Part shown: positions 40,201 through 53,600 of the stretch, in pieces
Numbering within the stretch: position 1 is the stretch's first letter
Layout of the letters: each line of letters opens with the position of its first letter
Assembly: GCA_025642075.2 (NCBI GenBank)
Contig: JAODUO010000478.1
Coordinates: 1 to 64,000 of the forward strand
Reading direction: 5' to 3'
Source: Ridgeia piscesae
Taxonomy: Eukaryota > Annelida > Polychaeta > Sabellida > Siboglinidae
DNA length: 64,000 nucleotides
Position numbers and translations under genes: made by a program
Notes under the pieces: model-generated
What the model saw: only the letters and a program-made list of their open reading frames with translations
The model's database searches: none
What the model was told of the DNA's origin: nothing

Positions 40201-42589
40201 TCGCCTGTCATTCCCATAAATTGCCGTCATGTTCACTGGCATTGCAAGCGTAAGACATGACAGGCTATGTCAAATACCCCTGGGGTATAACCTTTGGTAA
40301 AACGAATGAAGGAAGGAAGGAATCCCCAGAGGAAATGTGGATTAGATAGAATAATGAACAAAAAGTCTTAAGGCAGGGGTTGGCCAGGGAAAGCCATTGG
40401 CAACATTTTGTTTTTAAAACATCACAGGATCAGTGTGACAATGATCTTGGCTGATTCTTCCAAGGATGTTTGGACATCTATGGGTTTTACAATGAATCAT
40501 GATTCTTTTTTTGTGTTTTGAAACATACACAGTACAGTCCCACTGTTTGCAGTTTTTATTTATGGTTTGGTGTTTCAATACATTTACACATAAAAACTAA
40601 TGTGTTTGAGATTTTATGGCAAATTTGAAGGTGCATTACAAGAAAGCAGTCTGAAAATAGACAATTATGTCTGCGATGTTATGTCTTTTCTATATGACCT
40701 CTTCTTTTCCGGTTAGCCGTGCCACGTGCAAATGTTCCTTGGAAGTGACTTGCCTCCTCTCACACGCCTCTGTTTAATTATCTTTAAAATGACGTGACTT
40801 TGGTGTCTACTGGTTAAAGATATATTGCCACTTGTAAGTGACAGCTGACAAACATTAATATTGTAGACAACTATACAGTGAAAATTCACACGCTTTATTG
40901 TCTGCTGCATTCACAAAATATGGCTGGATTTCTGGTCATCTCATGAATAACCAAATTTTTTTTAATTAGGTGAACATAATAGATGGTGACTATGATTCCC
41001 CAAAACACATTTCATTCATAATTACCAACTCACTATAGTCAAAAGGACTTCAGGGCCACATGGCCCAAAGGCTGAATGTTCACATTTTGCCTGTTTCTAT
41101 GTGGACTAGCTGGCAGAGTTCAGATAGCCACCTGGTGTGACGTGTCTGTTCAATATTAATTACAATACCCAGTAATGATTTAATATTAAATATGTATGCA
41201 TACTTGTACTAATAATTTTATGTATGTATAATATTTGTTTGAAAATTGATATGCCTATTTTGTTTATGGTATTCTTACATTATTTTTATTTATTCGGATC
41301 ACAAATAAAATTCTTCTTCTTTCACAGAGCTACAGAAACGGATTTATTGCAATTTGTCCCAAAACCTGGTGCATATAATGTACATGTAACTTAAAATATA
41401 TATATGCATGTATATGTATGTACACATACAACATGTTTCATTGCAATGGTAACACTAACAAATTAAAATACGTTTGCAGTTTGCTTTTAGAGATATTATA
41501 CCAGAGATGTATTTGAAATGTGTGAATTCAGTTAGGTAGAGCGCACCACAAGGCTTTAAAAAGGAATAAACTTAAAGTGTAAAATGACATATGAAGCCTA
41601 TGTTGAGCAAGTAGCTGTAACTGCCCATGTATAGAAGCCCATTTGTTCCTCCAGTTCCTCCTTCTATGCCACCAACAATACCATCCGGAAGTTTCTGGAC
41701 ACAGCCATGCAGTCAGAACAAAGATGGCTGCCAGAATGTGACGGTCTTCTGGCAGGTACGGACCACCACAACCTCCTTGTGTGCTGTCTGTGCTGTAGGA
41801 CTATCACTTGATAAATGCTTAAAACTAAATGCTGTTTAGAAATGGAAATATCTCGAAATCACACGGCAATATGTGGACATTTAGTGTCTCTAAATGTGTA
41901 TCTGCAATGCAATCTGGATACAGTAGAGTACAGCTTTAGCCGTAAGCCGTGCTTCTGCCCTTTCTGCAGTTTGTGATTCAGCAAAATAGAGCAGATGCTG
42001 TGTTGACCAATATCTATTACACCTTGCTCTGGGAATGTTAAGTGAAAATTATTACAGAATGAAACCCGATATTTCCCACAAAGGCAGACAAAGCAACTGT
42101 GGGGTATAAACTGAAGAGTGGCTCATCACTGAATTTGTCTGTCAGACTACCCGATAAGTTAGCAGATTAGTTTACAGATTTGATGGTCTGTAACTTCCAG
42201 CTGATTCCCGAGAAGTATCGAAATGGCATCATACTGGGCTACGAAGTGTCATTCCGCAAGGTAAACGGTTCCACCTCTTCCATGTCAAAGGTAAACACAA
42301 CACTGCAAAATGTCACCTTGCCACATCTTGATGGTCATCATGGTTACACCATCAACGTTCAAGCGTACACTAGAGCCGGGAAATCGCCAGCAGCAACGAT
42401 CTTCATTCCACGCAGGGATGAGTGTGAGTCCGTTTTATTTGTTTCTGTCGATATTACAATTGTTGCACCATGTAACATTGCCAACGTAAGTCCTGTAAAA
42501 GTACAGGCTATTATTCTAGATGTATAATTGGCAACATTAGTATTCTTAGAAAATATTCTCATGGCTCCAATGTGTGTATAGACCAGTGC

Positions 42590-42633
<44 letters not shown>

Positions 42634-45600
42634 TGAGAGAGTGAGAGAGTGAGAGAGTGAGAGAGTGAGAGAGAGAGAGACAGAGAGACAGAGAGACAGA
42701 GAGAGATCCACAGACTGAAGTTGTGCACGTTCCAATCAAGATGCTTCAAAGCAAATGCTAATCCTTACAGTTTGTCAGAATTCCTGTTGTTTTCATGTAT
42801 ATCCTGACAAATATACAGAGTGGAAATATTGCTCGCTGATCATGCAAACAATTAAAAGAATGCCCAATATATATATTTTAATATTAAATTATTATGAAGG
42901 TATTAGTGACAATACATTCACATTATTACATGTCATTGTGAATAGGCCTTAAAAATGACAAATATCTAACACATACAAGCCACAACTAAATGAAAAATGT
43001 GTCGTTCTTGATAAGCCAAACGACCTCCTTAATGATGACTCCTTTGGAGACAGTTGCTGTAACTGCCATCTTGTTAAATCTCTAAGTTAATGTTTGGAAA
43101 CATTTACACCTGTTTGTTGGTCACAGTGCCCCAGCTCCCTGTCGATATAGTTGCGGAGCGGAATGAAAACCGGAGTCACATATTCTTCAGCTGGGCTCCA
43201 TCTACAGCTCCGGTCGACAACTACACCTTTTTGTGGTGTGAGTCACTGGTCAACGGCCAACACGGATGTCAGGTGACAACTCAGATTTCTTGTTTTCTTT
43301 TTCTTCCTCCCCTTCGACACTTTGTGGGTTGGAGACCCAATCATTTGGTTTGTTGATTTGTTCCAACTGCTCAATGAGTCGTCTCAACTAACACGATTTT
43401 CTACATCTTTCCAGCTGATATTCTGGTCAAAAATAGTTGTTATGTTCACGTGTGGTTGGCAGGTCACACAACATTTAATGAAACAAAAGTCAACAACTAA
43501 TATTTTCATTATTTTATATTGTATTGTTTGATGAGAAAATGTGACAAATTATTAAGTTTAACATGAAGGTTTATGTATGTGCTTGGTTGGTTGACATCTT
43601 AGGATCCTATCCAGAGCAGGGTTGTTGCTGGTAACGTGACAGAGTTGGACCACGCTGTGAGAAATGACGGTGACGTGTACGCGTTGTCAGCCAACACCGA
43701 CACAGGAAGCAGTGGCATGGGGAAGGACTGGATTTGTGTCTACGACTACTACGGATGTGAGTATGAAATGAGATCTGTGTCTACGACTACTACGGATGTG
43801 AGTATGAAATGAGATATGTGTCTACGACTACTACGGATGTGAGTAGAAAATGAGATTGCTTTCTGAGGATATGCGTGGTTTGGAAATTACGAGTATAACT
43901 TAGAACACTGGGAATCTGTTACATAATTAGCCAGTACGGTGCTCATAGCAATATGAGATAATCAATGTTTGCAATAGGGTTTTAAAAAATGGGATCCTTG
44001 AAACAATCGAGTCTGAAAAACGGTTTTCCTACAGCAGAAATAGTGTCAAAATGTGCATAAATAAACCCAGTCATAAAAATAACGCAGTACATTTTCATAC
44101 ATTATGGTTAATAATTAAATAATTACGATTGAAATGTTTTGACAATTATTTTCTCAGTTTCCCTCATTGTTTTGTTTCTCTACCAGTGCCGGGCAAGCCA
44201 GTCTTTTCATTTGACAGCATTGGTGCGAGAAACGTCTCATTGTCATGGCAACAGCTAGTGTGCAGCACGAGAAACCGCGGTGAAGTTCTCAGTTACAGGC
44301 TGGAGCTGTGGAAGAACAACCATGATGGTAACCATGGCAATATGTGGTAACCATGGCAGTATAATGGTAACCATCACAATATGATGGTAACCATGCCAAT
44401 ATGATGGTAACCATGACGATTTGATGGTAACCATGCTGATGTGATGGTAACCATGGCGATAGGTTGGTAACCATGGCAATATAATAGTAATCATGGCAAT
44501 ATGATGGTGACCATGCCGATATCATGGTAACCATGCCGATATCATGGTAACCATGCCGATACCATGGTAACCATGCCGATATCATGGTAACCATGGCAAT
44601 ATGATGGTAACCATGCAGATATGATGGTAACCATGGCAATATGATGGTAACCATGCCGATATGATGGTAATCATGCCAACATGGGCCAAAGCTTGTTCTC
44701 TAAAGGAGCATAAAATATCACATCCAGTTACATCATTCATTATTTGTATATATAGTCTCTAAATGTATACAAATTTAGTTATACTATACTGAGTAGTGCA
44801 AATGAACGAAGAATAACATTTGGGGCCTCTTAATGTTCTCTAAGTCTGATTGGCTCTTTCTGTTATTTCATAAAGATAAAAGGTAATCAGTTATCAACAA
44901 ACAATAACAGTTTGTGCAAAATATTACTTGAATAGTGTGGATGAATATTTGTTGTACAATTGTGATCATTGCACTGTAGCAATGTTGGAAGAGTTTGAGT
45001 TGTCTACCACCGTCGATTCATACACCATCTCTAATCTCCACCCGTACACCAACTACACCATCAAGATGGCCGCCATGGCACAAGTTGGCCATGGGGAATT
45101 CTCTGTGAGAAAGGTTCACACTCTTGAGTCAAGTAAGTCTGCTAGATGGCAGCAGTGGTGTGGCTGTTAGGTAGTAATGTCACTAGATTGCAATGCAGAA
45201 CAACATTTGGACATTTTTAGAAGACGATTAAGTCTACTATATACTGGTTTAGTATCTAATATACACTGGTTTAGTCTGTACTATACACCGGTTTAAACTA
45301 ATATACACTGGTTTAGTATGTGATATACACTGGTTTAGTCAGTATTATACACTAGTCTAGTATGTACTATACACTGGTTTAGTCTGTAATATACACTGGT
45401 TTAAACTAATATACACTGGTTTAGTCTATAATATACACTGGTTTAGTCTGTCATATATACTGGTTTAAACTCATATACACTGGTTTAGTCTGTAATATTC
45501 ACTGGTTTAGTCTGTAATATACACTGGTTTAGTCTGTCATATACACCGGTTTAAACTGTCATATACACTGGTTTAGTCTGTAATATACAATGGTTTAAAC

Positions 45601-48600
45601 TGTCATATACACTGGTTTAGTCTGTCATATACACTGGTTTAGTCTGTAATATACACTGGTTTAGTCTGTCATATACACCAGTTTAAACTGTCATATACAC
45701 TGGTTTAGTCTAATATACACTGGTCTAGTCTATAATATACATTGGTTTAGTCTAATATACACTGCTTTAAACTGTAATATAAATTTGCATTGATTTATCA
45801 TGTTTCTATCTGGCAATTTCTTGAATGTATCTTTTTAGTTATGAAATCTCCCTTGGATAAGCCGTGTTTGTGTTGCCTTGCAGAACCCGATGATCCTCCG
45901 ACAAATCTGGAGGGGCACTTGATCACGAACCACCAGGTGGCGCTCAATTGGTCGAACCCTCCCAGATCTAACGGAGTTATTCGTGAATATGAAGTCATTG
46001 CCAAGGTAAGACTAAGGTTTTATTTTGTGACAATCTTGTCTTTGTGATTCTGGCCACCTCTCAGTTTGTCGTTCTGTCAGTCACAGTTAACACTCACTAA
46101 ATAAATGTTTACCACAATTAATATGTTATTTACAGTAATTGTTTGTAGACTTAGACTGAGACTGACAGATGGGGACATCAGTAGGCAGACGAAACTCAAT
46201 ATCAAATAACTTATTTCTCACATACAAGGTGATCAAAGATCAGCCAACAGCATTAAACGGATTTCACTACGCTGTCGCTGTTGCATCATGGGAATGATTG
46301 TCATTTCCATATTTGCATTTTTTATAAGCATGATTGATGATTTTGTTTGTCCACATTTTCTGTGAGAGTCGTATAATTTTCAGGCGAATGATGCCGGAGA
46401 ATGGCATGAAAAAGTCCGTGGAACGAACCATATACTCGAAGTATACGGTGGCGTCACCTACATCTTCACCATTGTGGCAATCAACAGGATTGGGCGGTCG
46501 CCTGAGGCCACGCCTATTACCATCGTGACCCCAGTAAGAGGTCAGTTGAGTGCATATGAACTTAAGAGTTGTGCTGGAAGTAAAAATCAGCTGTCACGGT
46601 GGCATACAGGCAATTTGTTTACAAAACATTAAATATGCAGACAAGAAAAGAATTTCTTAGGGGTGGTCACATCTGTTTACAATGTACGAGAAACAAAATA
46701 CCAAGCGTTATGTGAGGGTGGCTGATTGTCATTGCATTTTATGGGTATAATAAAATGCAACTTAATGGATAAAACATTGTAATTCTGACTGATGCTGACA
46801 GTTGTTTTGGATTGGTTGGGTCAGGGAGGAGGGATTGAAGTAGCTACCAGAGTGGCACACAGGCTAGAGCTTTGGACTTTCGACTAAAAGAACCTGGGTT
46901 TGAATCCTGTGCTGCTGTGTAAAACTTTAGGTAGGGTTTTTCACTCTACATTGCTCCAGTTCACTCAGCTGTATAAATGAGTACCTGGCTATAGACAGTG
47001 ATGATTTGTGTGTATGAATAGTCTTCGCTCATTAATTGCAGCGTGGCTGGATGCTTCCTAGAGAAGCCGAGACGATGTTTGATTGAACAGGTCTATCAGG
47101 GAGTAAAGTGTAAAGCCCTTTTAGCAATCGTGACGATTCGATACTGCGCTATATTAGATATTCTTTTTTTAGACCTACACTCACAACGCTTTAGAAAAAT
47201 TCCAGTGAGACCATTAATAATTCATTATAAACTAACTTTTTGATGAAGATAATTTAAGGTATAATTTTATCTCGCAGTTTTTAATAAATGTTTGTTTTGC
47301 CGCCAGCCCCCGCACAGACCCATCTTGTTGAGGTCTGGGTTGCACAGTTCAACATTGCCATGGTGACGTGGTCACCACCGCGGCCTCCAAACGGTCCTAT
47401 CAACAACTACATCGTCCAGTGCGACCTTCGGAATGAAGGTCATCCCAGGTTCATGACCTGCAATGACACGGTGCCTGGCAATGAGACAAAGATGCAAATT
47501 GTTGTCAACTGCAGCGATGCGACGGTCTTCATGGATGTTCGTGTGCTCGCTGTCAATTACAATGGGACTGAGCCTCTTTACGGACCCTGGAGTGGTGCGA
47601 AGACAGTGGCACTGTGCGGTATATATATACATGTTTTCAATATTCCTTAGAGATAGAACAGTAGATATAGTCAAATTTAGGCTAATCACTCACATCCGAC
47701 ATTGACATTTTGATATGAATATAATCAAATAACCCAGTCCGTTGTGTTAATTGTAATCACTCTCTCAGCCTCGGGGGGGCTAGGGCTATAAACCCAATAT
47801 CTGCTCAGTCTGTTTTACCTCATCCTAATATCTACCTTAAAGGAAATAAAAACAAGGCATTAACTAAAATCTATTTTCCATGTTTAACATAATAACAACA
47901 TTAAAAAATACTGAAAAATATATGTGTAGTATAAATTCGATTTTAAATTCGTCTGTGGCCATTTTTTTGACACAACATTAATTTGTGTGTGCAGTTTGAC
48001 ATTTTATGGCAACAACATTAAGTTTTTATATAGTGTTTGGATGATTTGTGGTACCATTCAGTTGTTATAACATTCAATTTTTGTACACAATTTTTGAAGT
48101 TTTATGGGCACAATGTTCAGTTTTTTCATAGCATTTTGACATTTTGTGGGTACAGTGTTCTATTTTTATGTATATACTGTGGAAGTTGTGTCGGTACAGC
48201 ATTCAGTTTTTGTGTACAGTTTAGATGTCTTACGGGGCGTTGAGTAGAGATGTATGCAGATGTGATCAAAGGAGAGTGGCAATATAACTCCAGAGTTGTT
48301 ACAAGAATTGTGGAAATATACCCAGAACTACTTCTTCTATCACAATGTTCCCTCGTGGAGTCAGCTTCACCCAGAACTACTACAGAATGTGACATCGCGG
48401 GGAGAGAGAGAATACCTCTGTTGCTGCTCTAAGACAATTAAGTGAAAGTTTGTCAAGAACTGTTCTAAGTAGAGTGGAAATATATGCACTACTGCATCAA
48501 GATGAATGGAAATACATGTGCAGCTGCTTCAAGAGAGTGGAAATGTGACAAGAGCTGTCCCAAGAGGAGTGCTGTTTTCAGAGCTGTTCCAGCTCAATCG

Positions 48601-50604
48601 GAAATGATACGCCCATAGCTGCTCCAAGGACACTGGAAACATACTGTAGTTGCTCGGGCAAGATAGGAAATACATTCATGTTGTTGCTTGAACTGACTGC
48701 TATTTAGCTTTTCCTTACTGTTGTTTGATACATGTTGTAGGGGATCCTCCTGCGATGCTCTCAAATATATCTTGAATGTATGGTGTATAGAGAAATAATT
48801 GACCATGAAAATATTCAGGTTTTTCTTTTTCTAAACTCTTACTAATGTTAGGCAGTTGCAACCTCAACCAATATTTATATCCTAGAGTTTTTCATTTATT
48901 TATTGGCAAGAGTTTGTGTGTGCTTAGATGTTTATTCTTAGATAGGTAAAATTTCGGTACAGTTGCCAAGAAATGTCCACACTTGTTTTGTAGAGCGCAG
49001 AGGCTCAAAGTAGAACTTCTTCCAGACTCTCGACTAAGAGGACCCGGGTTCGAATCCTGTACTGTGGTGTTAAAACTTTGGGCAAGTTTTTTCACTCAAC
49101 ATTGTTCCAGTTAACTCAGCTGTATAAATGAGTACCTGGCTATAGACAGTGGTGGATATGTGTGTGAGCCGCCTTTGCGCATTAATTGTAGCATATGGCT
49201 GGATGCTTCCCAGAGAAGTATAGATGGTGTCTGATTGAACAGGTCTATCGGGGAAGTAAAGTGTAAAGCCCTTTGAGCAATCCTGAGGATTGGATACTGG
49301 GCTATATAAGAACTTACCATGCGTTACTTTCAATGATGAGTAGGCATAACAATATTCAGATTACAACTACGGATAGCTATGGAGTGACATATATAAGTCA
49401 CTGGCTTCTGACATACTAATAAATGATAAGCTAACCTGTCTTCATGCCTTGCTTTTACTATTTAATTCTGCAGTCGTTCTGAATATTTCACAACGAGGGA
49501 CTGATATGCCAACAAGGTAAACAATACATAATTGTGGATTCATCAGTGAGACATGTATATTCAAGAATATGTAATAAAATTGTTTTATGGTTTATTGAAA
49601 TGCTCACATTGTATGAAATGTAGTTATATAGAAAACATACAAGCAAGAGTTGTAGGAATAATGTAGACAGGATTCTGTATTTTCTACAACAATCTCGGCA
49701 GTGGGACATTGCATGAAATGTCTGGTAAAACATTTACTGGCCATTATCAAATTGTAATGTAAAATAGTTCCAAATCTGAATAACACTTTATTTCACAGGC
49801 ACAGGTGTATTTGAATGTACAGACCCATAACCATTAGTCTTAGTGTACAAAGAAAAAGAACTAATAATACCGCTGTATAAAACAATAGTTAGGCCTCACT
49901 TAGAATATTGTATACAAGCATGGAGGCCATATCGCAAGAAGGATATTGATATGCTAGAAAGAGTACAAAGGAGAGCAACCAAAATGATACAAAAACTCAG
50001 GAATATTAGTTATGAAATGCGTCTAAAAGAATGTGGTTTAACAACACTAGAAACCAGAATATTGAGAGGAGATCAGATTGAGGTGTTTAAAATATTGAAT
50101 GGGTATGAAAATATTGACAGAAATATTTTTTTCACAGTCAAGGAAGAGAGAAGGACTAGAGGACATGGAGTTACATTAGCAAAGAAGCAGTGTAGACTGG
50201 ATATTAGAAAATTTTCATTTTCACAAAGAACAGTAAACGAATGGAACAGATTATCAGCTGATTGTGTAGGTGCTAGTAGTGTTAATATATTTAAAAATAA
50301 AATCGACATATACCTAAGATGGGCGGGGTATACTTAGATAGATAGGTTGGACTCTCGATAAGCCAAATGGCTTCCTAGTCCACGTGCCATCTAGAGTTGA
50401 ATCTCTAGGTGGCAATCTTGTTCAATCTTGTTAAATCTAGTCCCACCCCCACCCCCTACTCTTCAGCAAGTTTTTATTCTTATGATTGAAATTGTATTAA
50501 ATGTGTAGGAAGTAAATCTTTCTAAGTGTCCACGTAGGTGTATTAAATACTAAACATAATACATTATAAATTTATACACATACGTTTTTGTGTATATATT
50601 TACT

Positions 50605-50647
<43 letters not shown>

Positions 50648-53600
50648 TATATATATATATATATATATAAGTATATATATATATATATATACACACACAC
50701 AGAGAGTATTGTCTGTAGAAGACTATGACGAACCAGAAACACAACTTTAAAAAAAGATTAAAACTTGTATTCAATATTATAACAATAGTTTCTTCAATAG
50801 TTATTAATTTAACAATAGGTATTTATCTACTGTATACAATTATTGTTGTAACTTTATCCAGTGTTTCAATAAAGACAAGAACATAATAATGTTTTTCCAT
50901 GGCACAATGTAAATTACCGCATTCATTCTATTAAGCATGCAATGTTATATAATTATATGGCATAAGCAAATGGCTTTTCTGGAGAGTCTTTCTCCTACCT
51001 GAGAGGATTTAGTGTAGAACCACACCACCAGAAGGTGTCACTGTGCAAACAAGTTTTAACGAGTAAAATTCAAAGTTCATTCGATGTCGGCCTGACTGGC
51101 ACACCGTGACAGACGACAACACAGGAACCAAAGACAATCTACAATCACAAGCCTATTATTGTCGAACAGAAACGCACCAAGTAGAATATGATGCATAGCT
51201 CAATGACTTGACCGACTGACAAACTAGCTCGGCAAGGAACTGATCTGATTTCTGGCCAACTAAGAAGTCATGCACTTTAAATAAAAGGAGGTTTAAAACC
51301 CACAGATGAACAGAAAAACAGCATCACAGGGTACAGGTTTGTGTACAAGATAACCACTGGATAATGCGTATCACTACCTGGAAACCTTACGAAGGGAAAC
51401 GATCTAGAGAGAGACCGGTGAGACAATGGAGAGACAGACTAGATGAGTACTGGAACGTACCATCTGGCAGGGGATAGCACACGACAGGCAGGTCTGGAAA
51501 CGGTATGTTGATGCCTACGCCCTGTCATGGCATTCTATGGGTGTGCACATTGATGTAAGGAGTCATTGTGATAGCTTGACAGAGGATTGGACAGTGAGAA
51601 TGTGACACAGTGGAGAGTTGGTGGAGCAACTGTGGAGAGTTGGAGGAGCAACTGTGGAGAGTCAGAGGAGCAATTATACAAGAAAAACAACCAGAAATAA
51701 AATCAGTGATCACTATTAAGGCCAGAATCACGCCAGATACAAAGGGGAAGAAGAGGAAGACAACACATCCCACTATATGTAGTTCTACTTGTTTCCAGCA
51801 AACATATTCCGCCCCGGGTCTTCCCGGACATGGACACCATAGCCATTAATTGTTTTTATCCCATTAAAAATGGTGGCACAGAGAAGGTATCCCAATATTT
51901 TAAGAACTAACTGGTATATGTATGACATAGAGCAGTATTTGTTGCATAAAAAACCCAGTATGTTTCCTTTGGCCTTGACCTTTCATCTTCACATATGCCA
52001 CTTGAAGATGGTGGCCACCAAACCCAGTGTCACAATAAGTAACAAAACAGCATTACCAAGGAATTAAAACATTTGTCAACATTCACATGTGCCATCACTT
52101 GAAATGTTGTCCATCCAGGGCCTGACGTTGTGACAACCTAGTTGCATTTGCAAGTTTAAGATTAAGCCTGCAAATAGATATATGACTTTCGTTGCAATGT
52201 GCAACTTTGAACTTTGTGCATTAATTATTGTCTTGCCGGGGAACTTCTGTTGACATAGTAAAAGTAGCAGCCATAAGGCAAATTGTGATTGATGACATTT
52301 TAAAGGGGGATGAAACACTTGCACAATCGTTGTCCAAGTATATGAACATTTACAGGATACATGACGATTTGATGAGCATGGATCCATGATATATTTAAGA
52401 TCATTTTCAAACTTAGACATTTGTGACACAAGTGAAACCAAATTTAGCATTAATTTTAGCTTTTAATTTTATGACAGAACAACTCAAACACATTTGTCAA
52501 GGTATAAGCATTATTTATTACTTTGGCAAAAATGGGACAGCCCGGCCGTATCTCTCTGGGGCAAGCTGTGACACCAAGAGGACTGGCTACGAGGCCTGGA
52601 TATGATCGCGTGACCGGTCCTGGGTCAGTTACCGGTCTAGGACTTTCGCGTGACTGGTCAGGACCTGGGTCAGTTACAGGTCTTGGACACGTGACTATGG
52701 CCACGTGACCAGACAATCCTGGGGCCTGCGTCCACTCTGGGTGTCAAGCCCTCCCAGAAGAGGTTTGTTAACCGAATGCCCCATTTACGGTAGCTACTAT
52801 CTAATCAATGTAAATATTTTCCAAATTTCCTTAATTAATAGACATTTCTGCACGAAAACAAGAATATGGTGCCCTAACATATTGTGGTTGGCATTGTCTA
52901 GATTAACATATCATTTAGATGCATTTTTGAAATAAAAATTAAAGGAAAATGAAAACATTTCAAATGCCACACTGCTCAGTCCTCATTGATATTCCTGACA
53001 TAATGACGCACAAATTTATATGAGCTCCATCAGCAAAACGGTCATTATTTCCTACCAAGATTCAAATAAACAAAGTTACACATATGTACAATCACTTCGA
53101 ATGAGCTTTGTCATGCAGTTATGAAATTCCCAAATGAGAAATCACTCAGCCAATTTCTCCATTCCACAAGTCACATCCATTGGTTGTAAATCATCGTAAT
53201 CTAATTAAACTTTTTATTTATTTACAATTATTTGTTGATCTGTGTAACACCTAACATAATGTTTTCGTGCAGTCTATTAGTGAAGTAAATAAAAATAATT
53301 CATATTGAATAGTCAGGCGCTACAAGCAGCTTGAGTGTAATGGCAGCACCCAGTGCCAAAGATGTCCAAGTTCAAAAAATATTGTTAATGTATACCTTGT
53401 CTCTATGGTCATCAAAACATGGTCACATATCCTGTAAATGGTATGTTCTTATGGTTGGGCAATGGCTGTTCAAGCATTGCAAGCACCTCTTTCTCAGCCC
53501 CTGCTTACCACGACAGTAGCAACTGTGGATATATTATAGCAAATACCTGATGACGTTTTGCCTGCAGCTGTGGTTATACAACGTATTCTGCTGGTACCAC

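Noticed and set aside
44255..44654. Minus-strand ORFs rich in MVTIILPWLPS
   Set aside because: Shadow of the 20 bp minisatellite in receptor intron 11.
46534..46540. GTAAGA as the donor of exon 14
   Set aside because: It gives phase 0 while exon 15 needs phase 1; GTCAGT at 46541 fits.
47307..47618. PWSG near the end of FN3-5 as a WSxWS motif
   Set aside because: WSxWS belongs to the second CHR domain; this domain lacks the paired D1 cysteines in front of it.
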